Shown: positions 22,831-33,292, counted from the stretch's first letter. The stretch is 64,000 nt of DNA from Acanthosepion lycidas (GCA_963932145.1 OZ010579.1:135843127-135907126), one strand, 5' to 3'. A program made the numbers and translations. Notes: generated from the sequence alone by a model not told the origin.

Positions 22831-23364
22831 TACTGTTCACTTAGTGTTCGCCCCATTCAAGCTGTTGTTTGCTGTAACAAAAGAGAAGCTATGATGAGTG
22901 CACTCAAGCATGACAAACAGCAACAGGAAACATTTCTATATTTTACAAAGAATTCTTAGAAAAGAAATAAATTCCAGTGAGTGGCAATTCTATCGATGAA
23001 AATCTCTTGTCGATGAAAGATGGTAGAAGAGAATATACAGATTCTTTCAAACTGACAGAAAAGCAACAGAAGCTCAAATAACGGATGTTTACAGAAAATT
23101 ATCTCTCAATGCACAGCCTGACGAAAAGTGAAGCAGATGAGCAACAGCATCAGAAGAGCACGTCGAATGCGCCCCTGTCAGCACGTCATCAGTCTTCTTT
23201 GTAACCGCCTTTTTCAAACCTGCTAATAAATTAATAAATGACCCATCTAATCCTTACTATTCAATTAGAAATCATAATTTTAACTTTGTAACGGTCTGAC
23301 TAATCACTAACAAACTCTAAACAGGCCATGTTCAAAATAAAGAAGTGCAATAAGCAGTTAACCG
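22831..23364. other. Unassigned sequence
   Basis: No gene, RNA or terminus recognised. Confidence 0.3.
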
Positions 23365-24100
23365 TAGGTATCTCCACGAGATCGCTAAAAAAAGCGCATA
23401 GTCTGATGAAAAAGACGCCAAACTTGACGAAAATAAAATTTAAAAAAAATTTCTGTCTTTATTAGAACATTCTAACTTTCGATTGAAAAACCTTGTTTCT
23501 CGTCATCACCGGAACTTCTAGTAAATAACATGGCGAATTTTTTGTGCATTTTTTTCTTATGGCACACATTAATTTCGAAAATCTTGCAAAAATAGAAATA
23601 ATTGTCAGATTTTAATGAAACTTTCAGAAACTATTCAGGAATGATAGAAATTATTATAAATATGTTATTTTTTCAAAAGTCATTATAAAAATATATTTTT
23701 TATACATATTTTACCACCCCCATAAATGAATTAAAGAAAACTCTAAAAATTTATGGTCGAAGCACGCAAGTCATTAATTAAAAACACAAGGCTTTGAGGA
23801 AAGTAAATCATGTTTTGTTTTTCAAAAATCAACCTCCGTAAACCTAAAATCAGCTCTGAATTGTAACATACAAAACCCCAATAAAACAAAGATACTATTT
23901 AATTTTAAATGCTTTTAGTTGGTTTGAAACTATATCTTTAAAAAAATTAACCCCAGAAGCGGCGGGTATATTTTGACACGTCGAAGTTAAATTCAAAATA
24001 ATTGCATAACAATAATAAAACTTTGAGATTTTGGTTGGCTGGTTTAAAAAGTCTTAAGAATAAATAAACCTTTGAAACAAATATGAATTTTCATCATTCT
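23365..24100 (+). mobile_element. One end of a non-autonomous DNA transposon, copy 1
   Basis: About 700 bp closely matches the left part of the inverted-repeat element at 40,065-42,020, starting with CTCCACGAGATCGCTAAAAA at 23,371. Shared blocks include AAAAAGACGCCAA, TAGAACATTC, CAAAAATAGAAATAATTGTC and AATGAAACTTTCAG. No matching right terminus lies downstream, so this copy is truncated. No transposase reading frame is visible. Confidence 0.65.
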
Positions 24101-24411
24101 ATAATCCTATGAACAAACGATATTTAATAAACATAGTTTTGCACAGTACACGCAAAAGATATGTAACTATTAATTTAAATCTTCAACTACACTCGTCTAT
24201 CTTTCAGATTCTAACTGTAAGAGTTTAAATTTAACTTAAATCTACACAAAAGACATAAAATATTTTTATTCAATTAATAAATGAGATTTTTCATTAGAAA
24301 TTGAAATGAGGATTGATATGTTCCTCGTAGAAGTTAATCAGACTCATAGTTTGTGGTTTCAATTCCAGAGTCAACACTTCAAGTTCAATTTAGGAAAGAA
24401 TTTGCAAGGCG

Positions 24412-24490
24412 GCGATAATGGTTCATTGGTAAGATCTCTACCCACGAAATCTATGATTGTAGGTTCGTGTCAGATTCGCGGCTATGTTAC
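24412..24490 (+). mobile_element. tRNA-derived SINE head or tRNA pseudogene
   Basis: The segment contains TGGTTCATTGGTAAGA, resembling a pol III A box, and GGTTCGTGTC at 24,462-24,471, resembling a B box, spaced as in a tRNA gene. The acceptor-stem ends do not pair well, so I do not call it a functional tRNA. A SINE body may continue to about 24,600, but no second copy was found. Confidence 0.45.
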
Positions 24491-24619
24491 ATTTTTCTTA
24501 CAACAGACCATGCCAACAAACATTAGGTTTATAAGTCAATAAAAATCTATAAGGTAGCGGTATGTCTGAGAAAAAAATGGACTTGCTGTTATATGTTCAA
24601 TTCTGGCAAGCAACCCATA

Positions 24620-24850
24620 CTAATGGTTAGTTGTACGGGAAATCAATTATTCCTGTGCGTCCGTTGGAGATCTTATCGGTGTTGCATTTGCCATTATTGG
24701 CAAATCCGATGCTTGCAACTCTCCACCCTAATCGACGTACACAAACTCGCAAGAAAAACAGGGTACGGCTTTTCTTTGGCCCGTTTTCAGCCCGGTCCGT
24801 TTCTTTACCGGCGGTGATTCTTCAGAGTCCCTCATTAGCAGCACGACCTT
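24620..24850. repeat. GC-richer fragment of unknown repeat
   Basis: Composition differs from the AT-rich surroundings. On the minus strand a 35-codon frame from 24,836 reads MRDSEESPPVKKRTGLKTGQ, a lysine-rich N-terminus like those of LINE ORF1 proteins, but this is too short to assign. The motif TTTACCGGCGGTGAT resembles one in the GC-richer block at 30.6-30.7 kb. Confidence 0.3.
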
Positions 24851-27104
24851 AGTGCTGTTAATGTAATTTTCTTTTCTTTAATTTGCAATACAACAAAACT
24901 CAAGAAAAACGGGCCAAGAAACCAAACAAAATTCAACAAAGCTTGGCTATGCCAACAAACAGGTCACACGTAAAAACGCAAAAAGAATAAGAAAAAGAAA
25001 ATAAGACAAAACAAAAAATTCAAGTCTTGCTTAAAAAAGCTAAAAACTAAAGTGAGGTTTAGAATTTGACTAAAAAATTAAAAAGTAAGTCAAATAGAAA
25101 AAAATGGTACGCGGCTTGAAGCGGAAAACAAAACTAAAAAAAAAGATGGAAGGGGTAAAAAGTTGAAACAAGTAACAAAGATTTTAAAAAATCACACTTA
25201 GCTTCAATTCGCTAATATCCACACGTAAAAACTCTACTCTGGACGGGAGGTTCTTTGCTGGTTCATGTTATTTTCTTTGTTACACTGATTAGCTGTTTGA
25301 AGTACAACCTAAGGAGGAATATTAGAGTCGACCGATAAAAGATTTCTGTGTCGGAATATGGTAAATGCTGAGTGAAAATTATTTTAGTTTCAGCAATTGT
25401 TATACAATGTATTTTAAATGATTACGAATATTTAAACCGTTCCATATTTTATTATGTTTCAAAAATATATAGTGCACAAATTAAGTTTTCAAATTGCGTT
25501 AATGTATCAGTTATCTGATTTGTAGCACATCTTTCGTTTTCAAACAATTTACTTGTATATGGAAAAGAAGTTTTTGTTAATACATAGTTTAAAACTGAAT
25601 AGATATGAACTTTCTTATTGGTGGTGATACGCATTAAAATTGTTATGTTGGTAAAATGCGAAACCCAACCTACGAGATACAACGAAAAATTTACGATTGT
25701 AATTTACATTCGCACACCTTTCATCTCAAACATGTTAACCCATAAAACTGCAAAGATTGAAAATTACTTCACTAGTTAAAATACTTTTTTATTAAAATTT
25801 AATCATCGCGTACAGCCAGAGCTGTGACTAGGCTCCCCGAAAACCAGAATGAACATACAGTTAATTTATAAAGTCTTTTCTAAAATGTAATATTCAAAGT
25901 TCTTTCCCCTACACCACAAAATCTCTCGCCAATGTATTACGTCTTTCATTTTGGGCCCAAACATTTCACTTCATATAGAAGGTAGGCATATAAAGAATAT
26001 ATATATTAAACTCTTGTTCTGATAAAGAAAATTCTTGTGTTGAACCAAATTGGTCAGATACCTAAAAGTCATCAAGTTATCTCCAGTACTGTGGGTGTGA
26101 GGAAGTCAACCCCTTCCAATTATTAAACAAAGTGGAGGCAGGCTAAGTTTTAGTCCATTCATATCGAACCATAGATTTTCAATTTTAAAATTCCTTTTTG
26201 CAAAAATCATTTAATGCGTGTTTAATCTTACAGTTTATCAAAACTAACGTTTGCTATTGCGCTGAAAGTTTCAACATTTCTTTTACTTTTGTTAATGTGT
26301 CAGAACAACTGCATAACATTTCAGTAGTAAGCTTTTCTTAACTTTAATATTTTCTATTTATATATTTTTCATAATCTAAGCAAAACACGGGATAAATTCA
26401 TGTTGAAATAGATTCTTGATAATTTTAAATTCTGACACGCATCCACATATTCGATTAAAATCAAATCTTTGAAACTTATTGGTCAGGAGGATTTCTTTTT
26501 TAAATTCCAGTCTATAATTAGGAGAAGAAATCTATTTTCTTGGATCATACACCGTTCTATTTAATTCTAGATATTTTCGTGATGCTCTTTATGCTCTTTA
26601 TGCTCTTTATTCTTCTATCTAGATTTTGATTTACTTGGAAAATATCTAAGAACTATGCAAACTGGAGTATTTATTTCGGATAAAACCAGGAAAGTGAAGT
26701 AATCTATTTTTACCTTTATTTATTTATTTATTTTTACCTTTATTTGATTAATTATAAATTAAATATGTTGATATGAAAGAATGTTCATTTTACATAGACT
26801 GAAATTCATATGCTGAAACTTACCAATATTGGTTGGTTAACACGAATTTCAAGAAGAAAACATTGACTTTGATAATAAAATCTGACCGTACCAATATTTG
26901 TTCACCTGATTTAAAGTATCAAAATTTCATTTCAGCTAATAAAGATTTTTTCTTGTTGTTTCATTTCCCACGATAGCAAAAATTCTATTAAAAATAATTT
27001 TATAGAACTTTTTCTGAAATAAAAATCCGAAAATGAAAGGAAAAGAAAAATTAAATAATGAAACAGTCATATTGGTAATAAGTCAAGAGGCACGGTGGAG
27101 TATT
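24851..27104. other. Long AT-rich stretch, no gene
   Basis: More than 2 kb with no convincing reading frame, RNA gene or element terminus. The 76-codon frame at 25,452-25,682 (minus) shows no family resemblance. Confidence 0.45.
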
Positions 27105-27600
27105 TGATAGCGGCTTGGAGCCAAGTTCTAATTCCCTTGGAAAAGATATGAATCCTCTTCTTCTCACCAGCTATGGGTAAATAGCAGTTCAGACCGTGTT
27201 CTACAGACTTGGATGGCAACTGGTCTACTGCAGAAAGAAATGGCAGCCTATTGCAAGAAAAATATCTGCCTCATTAGTCATGTATCGAAAGATACATGGT
27301 CGCCTAAACGTGTATCACGCATGGCACTTAACTGAATCGGAGGGCCAGGCTCGAATTCCCAGTTGAATCCATTACATTCACTTTTGTGCTAATTCCGTTG
27401 CGAAAGGTAGGAATCCTCCTCTTCTTTCCAAGTTATGGGGAAGTAGCAGTACAGACGGGATTCTATAGCCTTGGATGGCATCTGATCTACTGCGAGAAAA
27501 AATCTGCCTCGTCAGTAGTGTATCGATAGATACATGATCGCCTAAACGTGTATCATGCATGGCACATAACTGACTGGCATGTTTATTAAGAAGATCCAGA
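27105..27600 (+). repeat. Interspersed repeat family, two direct copies
   Basis: Two diverged direct copies begin at about 27,117 and 27,378, offset by roughly 265 bp. Each has a CTAATTCC block, a CCTCTTCTTCT-type block, an AGCTATGGG-type block, CTTGGATGGCA, CTACTGC, ATCTGCCTC, a GTATCGA(A/T)AGATACATG hairpin, CGCCTAAACGTGTATCA and CATGGCAC. The reverse-oriented copy at 307-670 shares the first half. Between the copies GGCTCGAATTCCC resembles a pol III B box, so a SINE origin is possible. Confidence 0.6.
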
Positions 27601-28689
27601 TCAGCAATATGTATCAGGTAATCTGGAGTTCAAATTATCTGCATACCAACAAGGTCTTTGAACCCAGTTAACTTGTCTGGCGGAAGGCAGGTAACAACTG
27701 TTTCCATTAAATAACCCTTGCGTGATTAGATGGATAAGTTTCAATGCTTTTTTAAATTGTAAAAGTTAAAGGAGGTTTAATTTCGCTCCTCAAATGTACG
27801 TGATGTGATGTCAGTCATCAAGGATAAGTTATTCTTAGGCTTACACAGTAAACAAAGTTCCGAGATATTTGATGCCCAAACTTAAAGCATGTCAGAAACG
27901 TATATTTAAAACAATAAGTTTAAATACGTTAGTTTTTTGTTTGTATTTTTAAAACATCAGTTGAACATCAAGAAAACGAAAACAAATTTGAAATGAATTA
28001 AACATTTATGATGTGAAAAGTTGAAATAGCAATCAAATATTTTTTTATCTCCTTTAAATGTGCAATTATAAAAAAAACATTTCAGATCCATTATTGCATA
28101 GGGAGCTTAGCTTATTTCTGAATACGGAGATGCCAGTTCAGGATCTCTAAAACCAGACATAGTTCAGATACAATAGATACTTTGGAGTTGTGCATTCTTC
28201 AAAAAGATAATAAATGGAATTGTGGCCCAATTTGGACTGTAATGAGATTATTTCCTTTTTTACAAATTATTTAAGATCTTTTATTATGCTTCATTTTTAC
28301 CTATTTGCAAAAACTACAATCGAAATAGAAGTTATCAGCAAGGATTTTATTTAATTTTTGTTTATAAAACTTTTCTGATTTTTAATCATATCCAGAGATG
28401 AGAGATTAAAAGAAAGTCTTAAAAATGAGTTATCTGTCTACACTGATTTTGCAAGGTAAAATTATTTCCCTCTTTAGAAAATGAAGTTCGGACCTGAAAA
28501 AGGAATATTTTTGAAAATATAAATTGATACATTATTTGCAAACATAATCTTTGGAATCTGCCGGAAGAAGGGATGGTGTCTACATGTGATAATTTTGTAT
28601 GTGTTTTTTTTTTCTTTTCTTTTTTAAGTCTCTTTCTCATTTTTTATTCCGTAATACCTTCCCTGTCATACCAAAGGGAATTTTTTGAG
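27601..28689. other. AT-rich sequence, no gene
   Basis: No supported gene or element terminus. Confidence 0.4.
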
Positions 28690-30600
28690 GGGTGGAAAAC
28701 ATCAAAAGTCACGGTCTTTTAGGAATTGAAGAGTGGATACATCGAAGCTGATAAATTCCATGAATTCTAGAAGTGGATACTGGATTATTAAAGTGATACG
28801 AGACAAGAATTCGGTTTAAAGAAAGCAATCAACCAATGTATTTTCAAGCCCGAAAAGTTCATGCTCATATGTTACCCTTGGTTGTTACTAAGCTGAAAAT
28901 GTGTTGGAACAAGGAATATTAGAAAAAGTCAGCCAGGATGGTAGCAGTTAGGATTCATCCACTGTGCTGATATGCAAGTACAATGAAGATTTAAGAATTT
29001 GTGGCAATTATAAGATTGGCGTGAATCACCAAAACTGTTCTGATTCATTGCCACTGCCAAACACTGAAATAACGTACCATGAGTTTGCTGGTATTAAATA
29101 ATTTGCTAAAGTTAACTTCAAGTCAGCATATAATCAGATAACAATTGATAGCAAGTTTCAAGAAGTCACCACAATGAACATCTTATTGGATTAAACAGAA
29201 GGACGTTTGGAGTTAAAAATTCAAAACACAAAATCAAAAAAGCCATCGAAAATGTTTTAGAGGTGATTAAAAATATAATTGTATATGAGAACAGTATTGG
29301 CATTGGTGCTTGCAGTAAAGAAGCGCTAAACAGTAAAACGGGGCAAGTTTGAGAAAATTAAATAGGACTGTATGACAATTAATCGTGATAAATGCAAGTT
29401 TAATTGGGAAAATCATACTTAGGATATCAAATATCCAAAGATGGTATATTGCTGGATGATAAATTCGTAAGATTTGAGAGATAGCTGCACACAGAAATAA
29501 GAGTCAGAATCTTTTTTGTGATTAACCAATTTCTATAACAGATATCTACCGCGATATAGTGACCTTGTGGAACGATTTAACAAAATAAGGAAGAAGAATA
29601 CCGAATTTCAATGGACAAAAAGACAGGAGGTTGCTTTCGAGAAATGGAAAAATAAAACACTCGTAAATAAAGCAGTTGTTAAAATTTTGGACTCTGCGAA
29701 AAAATTGACGTTAACTACTGATGTCAGTGACTGTGCTATAGCCGCAGTGTTGTCACAGGGGGTATCACCTTGTAATGTACTTATCCGGAAAACTAACATT
29801 GACGGAGGCGAATTATTTAATTATTGACAAGGAGGAGGCAATAGCGATTTTGTGGAGCAAAGAAAGAGCTAGAATTTTTTTTTTTTGCTGGGTAGGACAT
29901 TTCTATTGAAATCTGATCATAAGCCTTTGGAATTTTTATTAAACACCAGAAGAGTGTTCTCAAATGTCAAATCTGCAATGATATTAATATGGACGATTAG
30001 GCTGATGTCGTTTGACTTTGACATTTTATATATTAAAGGAAATACTATTCCGTATGTGGATGCATTATCTTGGTTAAAGTTTGGGAGTAAAAATATTGAA
30101 GTAATCGGAAATATTGCGGATAGTTTTTTGTACTAGATAGAAACGGATGTATTATCCTTAAAAGGGCTTAGGGTGGGAAATAGACAGGGACCAGTGTTGA
30201 ATAGAATTATGGATAGAAATAAAGAGAAATACATGGAAGAATTGCTCTATCACCGAGAGACCTTTTAAAGAATCAAGACACAACGATAGGAAAAGAAATT
30301 ATGTGTAATGAAGGTTATCCTAGTACCTCCACAGTGTCTGAGAAAAGAATTAATTAAAGCCGTGCACAACGATATACATGGAAGTATATTGGTTACGCAT
30401 ATGTGTTTAACATTGTAAGCATGGTGGCCAGGCTATTCAAGAGGGTGGAAGAACATGGTAAAAAAAACCCAAAGTGTGCAGAAATAAAGAAATTTAGGCA
30501 AACTAAAATTCACTTCTGGCCAAAGGAAATGGAGCCCTGGACGTGAGTACATGTGGACCATGCCACCATTAAAGCTATGTAGCATGAGTATTGTTCTCTT
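28690..30600 (+). mobile_element. Gypsy-type LTR retroelement fossil 3
   Basis: Strongly decayed gypsy pol on the plus strand: RT (about 28,880-29,450), RT-RNase H linker and RNase H (about 29,500-30,110), spacer (30,110-30,300) and integrase zinc-binding region with the start of the core (about 30,300-30,600). Recognisable blocks are VNFKSAYNQITIDSKFQEVT, RYLPRYSDLVERFNKIRKK, KLTLTTDVSDCAIAAVLSQG, LLKSDHKPLEFLLNTRR, DILYIKGNTIPYVDALSWL and KAVHNDIHG. Homology ends abruptly near 30,600. No LTRs or gag were found. More than ten breaks; old, and of a different gypsy lineage from fossil 1. Confidence 0.85.
29567..30136 (+). pseudogene. Gypsy fossil 3 RNase H region
   Basis: Two open stretches (29,567-29,827 and 29,885-30,136) hold the linker with a KKNTEFQWTKRQEVAFEKWK block, the first RNase H strand (LTLTTDVSDCAIAAVLSQG) and the later part (TFLLKSDHKPLEFLL, then the NTIPYVDALSWL end typical of gypsy RNase H). 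Best preserved part of this fossil. Confidence 0.85.
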
Positions 30601-31110
30601 GACGGTCGTTCAAACAGAATATTCCTAAGTGCCGCTTGGCCGCTATTTACATTGTTTTTCCTTTACCGGTTTTCTTACCGGTGATCACTTTATTCATTTC
30701 ATCTTTTCGGCGGGCCTCTCTTCCCGACATGCTCCTCCTCCCATGACAACAAGGCCTATGAATTGTGTTCATAGGGCAGGTAATCATGTGCCGGTCCTCG
30801 CATTTGTTGGATTAATAATCTAGGTGGTTGTGATACCTTTGTACTACGCCGTAGACCCTGATTTGTTGGCAGTTATACGATTGTGGGTTGTCTTCCGTCC
30901 ACTTCCATTTTATCCAAGACCCTGTCGTCGCATTCCGGCTCGTCTATTTCCATACTTTCCAGTGCGGTGTATAGTGGTTCGTCATCGATGGAAGCGGTTG
31001 TGATGTCCGGTAGTCTGGCATATCTACGACGGGTAATATCGCCACTTCTGCTCTCGTCCATTACTTTGAGGGTAATGTATTGATGATATGTGTTTTTTTA
31101 TTTCCTAATC
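30601..31110. other. GC-richer block of unknown origin
   Basis: This block follows the break in gypsy fossil 3 and is clearly richer in G and C. A 63-codon minus-strand frame (31,061-30,873) encodes an acidic peptide (MDESRSGDITRRRYARLPDI at its start) with no family I recognise; a plus-strand frame overlaps it. It may be part of an inserted element related to 24.6-24.85 kb. Confidence 0.3.
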
Positions 31111-31701
31111 CTTAAGGAACGAATTGTATTCTTGGGAGTCAAATTGCGTTCCTCCATCCGCCGATATCTCCTCCGGTGCACCGTACATAAAGAACCAACT
31201 TCGTAAGGACTCGCATATTGTTTTAGCTTTCCCCGATATTAATGAGGTCTACTTCCATTGAGAAAAACAGCACCATGACGCAATCTACTCAGCCAGAAAT
31301 ATGTATTGCTTCAGTACGAACATTTCATAGTGTTTAGATGTCAATCTGAAGACAGTGCAGAGGGTTCCGAAAGAGTTGGATGAATCTAATGGTGATTACA
31401 AAGGCCCAGCAGCTCAGAAAATTCACTCTGATTGTTCTGATAAAAAAAGAACATCGGACTCGACACGGAGGCCTACTATAAGTAGTAGTGCTGCCCTGAA
31501 TCAAGATGGTGGCTGCTGGGAGGTCGAAAGAGCTGTTATTCCTTTGACGCCACGATTAATGAATACACTTTCTACTCACTCAGTAATGTTTATTTATAAG
31601 AATATAAAAGTATATGATCCAAGTACAATGTGATATTTATCATTTACTATTTTATTAAAAAAATATATTTAAAACAAAATATTTTTATTAAAAGATTTAC
31701 A

Positions 31702-31705
<4 letters not shown>
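31111..31705. other. Unassigned sequence
   Basis: A 92-codon plus-strand frame (31,355-31,633) is rich in Ser, Asp and Lys without recognised motifs. I do not support a gene. Confidence 0.3.

Positions 31706-31768
<63 letters not shown>
31706..31768. repeat. (TA)n microsatellite
   Basis: About 60 bp of uninterrupted TA repeats. Confidence 0.95.
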
Positions 31769-31771
<3 letters not shown>

Positions 31772-31989
31772 GCTCAAGGCCTTTTTATATGGGGTTTTCT
31801 GAACCAATAGGCTCGGGTAAAAATTACACATAGACCCCGTATACACGGGCTTGGGTTGCTCTATATCTCTTCGGCGTAGGTTCTATTCTGCCCGAAGATA
31901 GAGAGGTCGATAAACTCTAAGAGTTTATTGGGAAAGGTATAAAGGATCTGTGGTCTGTATATCATTAGAGCACCCTTCCAGTGTGGTTC

Positions 31990-32345
31990 AACACTACGTA
32001 AACACCTCTTCCGTGTAAGACCACCTATAAAGAAGAACAAGATTAAGGACTGTGCGCAACATTATCCCGTGGAATTGTGGCAAGAAATGTGAAGGACAAA
32101 CAGGCCGTCGCCTGAAGATAAGACTACAGGAACACCGTCAGGACGTAACACGAGGGAAAATAGGAAGATCAGGCAAGGCTGATCATATATGAGGGGAAAA
32201 GGAAGATCACTGCCTCTGTGGGATCAAGTTGATATAATAGAGAGCATTAGTGAAAATACAAAAAACTTAAGGAATCAGCGCCAGACTACAAAAATCTCGG
32301 CCAAGCATAAACATGAATGAAATATGGGAACCAGTAATACAGAGA
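31990..32345 (+). mobile_element. Penelope-like element, GIY-YIG region, copy 2
   Basis: The translation begins TLRKHLFRVRPPIKKNKIKD, the lead-in to the GIY-YIG nuclease of Penelope-like elements. The DNA at 32,085-32,300 then parallels copy 1 at 22,080-22,290 (ACAGGCCG, AGACTACAGGAACACCG, GGGAAAATAG, GCTGATCATATATG). Its non-coding tail appears to lie further on at 33,066-33,155, separated by TA runs, a MITE and a palindrome. Confidence 0.7.
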
Positions 32346-32388
32346 GCTGGTGAAAAACAACAATAACAAAATTGTATATGCGCTCTGG

Positions 32389-32389
<1 letters not shown>

Positions 32390-32440
<51 letters not shown>
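32390..32440. repeat. (TA)n microsatellite left of the MITE
   Basis: TA dinucleotide run directly abutting the mariner MITE. Confidence 0.95.
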
Positions 32441-32443
<3 letters not shown>

Positions 32444-32517
32444 GTTGGTGCAAAAATAATTTCGTTTTCTCACATAGTAACATGTTAGAAAACGAAATTA
32501 TTTTTGCACCAACCTAA
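32441..32517. mobile_element. Mariner-derived MITE, cecropia/MADE1-like
   Basis: A 77-bp element made of two perfect 31-bp inverted repeats (32,441-32,471 and 32,487-32,517) around a 15-bp centre. The end TTAGGTTGGTGCAAAA is the terminal repeat of cecropia-type mariners, known from human Hsmar1/MADE1 and many invertebrates. It sits inside a (TA)n tract, so a TA target duplication cannot be told apart. It has no coding capacity and would need an outside mariner transposase. Perfect arms imply recent activity. Confidence 0.9.
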
Positions 32518-32519
32518 TG

Positions 32520-32574
<55 letters not shown>
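32518..32574. repeat. (TA)n microsatellite right of the MITE
   Basis: TA run continuing beyond the MITE, with a few GT substitutions at its start. Confidence 0.95.
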
Positions 32575-32578
<4 letters not shown>

Positions 32579-32648
32579 AGATATAGTCTTAAGGTGTGCT
32601 ATATTTATGGAATAAAGTGCTCAATATCAGAGATAGAGCGTGTGTAAA
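32575..32648 (+). repeat. Duplicated segment, copy A
   Basis: Nearly identical to 33,217-33,292: both have ATATAGTCTTAAGGTGTGCT and AGATAGAGCGTGTGTAAATA, and each is preceded by a (TA)n run. Copy A runs directly into the palindrome; copy B runs into other TA-rich sequence. Confidence 0.9.
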
Positions 32649-32781
32649 TATAAAAGTGAACATAGAAGTCAACACTTAGAGGCGACAGTCTGTTTCATGC
32701 TATATGAATGAGGTGGCCTGACGATTGCATATAGCATGAAACAGACTGTCGCCTCTAAGTGTTGACTTCTATGTTCACTTT

Positions 32782-32785
<4 letters not shown>
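32649..32785. repeat. Perfect palindrome, 58-bp arms, 21-bp spacer
   Basis: Arm 32,649-32,706 and arm 32,728-32,785 are exact reverse complements, separated by 32,707-32,727. The outer ends merge into TA repeats. It lies between pieces of a Penelope-like element and includes a hammerhead-like core (annotated separately). It may be a fold-back element or an inverted duplication of a Penelope tail. Confidence 0.95.
32711..32756 (+). ncRNA. Hammerhead-ribozyme-like motif
   Basis: The RNA would hold CUGACGA (32,718-32,724), matching the hammerhead core CUGANGA; stem II of UGC/GCA (32,726-32,728 with 32,734-32,736) around a 5-nt loop; GAA (32,738-32,740); a 3-bp stem III ACA/UGU (32,741-32,743 with 32,747-32,749); and the cleavage triplet GUC ending at 32,750. 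Stem I would be GGC/GCC plus three more pairs with one bulged U. One flaw is a U-U pair next to the core in stem II. Very short stem III is known for type I hammerheads in Penelope-like elements. The 3' half lies in a palindrome arm, so the other arm could sequester it. No evidence of activity. Confidence 0.5.

Positions 32786-32834
<49 letters not shown>
32781..32834. repeat. (TA)n-(TG)n microsatellite
   Basis: A short TA run passing into about 17 TG units. Confidence 0.95.
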
Positions 32835-32836
<2 letters not shown>

Positions 32837-33065
32837 TTACTGTACAATTACGTTTATAAGTCCCCAAAATGAATTCACTAAAGTCTCTAAGGACACCTGT
32901 GTGTGGATAAAAGTGTTGCTTAAGGGATCCAAAAGAGGAAAAATAAATAAATAAATAAAAACAAAGTTGGAGGCTTGCGAATTAATATCCAAACTCATGA
33001 CACGTGGAATTAGAACAATATACCCCCATGGATTAGATAAATGGTTTGGCTGGAAATTCTAGCGT

Positions 33066-33155
33066 ATATCACCTGAAGAAGGCCTGAGCGTACAACGTCC
33101 GAAACCTTGTGAATATAGCAATAAAGATCAGGACAACAGCCCGAATAATATAATA
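33066..33155 (+). mobile_element. Penelope-like element non-coding tail, copy 2
   Basis: Closely matches 22,356-22,440: CTGAAGA at 33,073-33,079, GAGCGTACAAC, then CCGAAAC (GAAAC at 33,101-33,105) and ACAGCCCGAATAAT. It is followed by a TA/TG-rich stretch. It probably belongs to the copy starting at 31,990. Confidence 0.75.
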
Positions 33156-33175
33156 TATATATATGTATGTATGTG

Positions 33176-33183
<8 letters not shown>

Positions 33184-33216
<33 letters not shown>
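33184..33216. repeat. (TA)n microsatellite
   Basis: TA run preceding copy B of the duplicated segment. Confidence 0.9.
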
Positions 33217-33220
<4 letters not shown>

Positions 33221-33292
33221 AAATATAGTCTTAAGGTGTGCTATATTTATGGAATAAAGTGCTCAATATCAGAGATAGAGCGTGTGTAAATA
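33217..33292 (+). repeat. Duplicated segment, copy B
   Basis: Second copy of the segment at 32,575-32,648, with very few differences. The match ends where copy A enters the palindrome. Confidence 0.9.

Noticed and set aside
23390-23440. CTGATGA...GAAAA in the DNA transposon end as a second hammerhead
   Set aside because: The sequence between the core boxes cannot form stem II, and the copy at 40.1 kb does not keep CTGATGA.
30873-31061. Acidic 63-codon minus-strand frame as a host gene
   Set aside because: No known domain, no splice-site or promoter support, overlaps another open frame, and lies in what looks like inserted repeat DNA.
31630-32483. Frames encoding long Tyr-Ile repeats
   Set aside because: Translations of (TA)n microsatellites.
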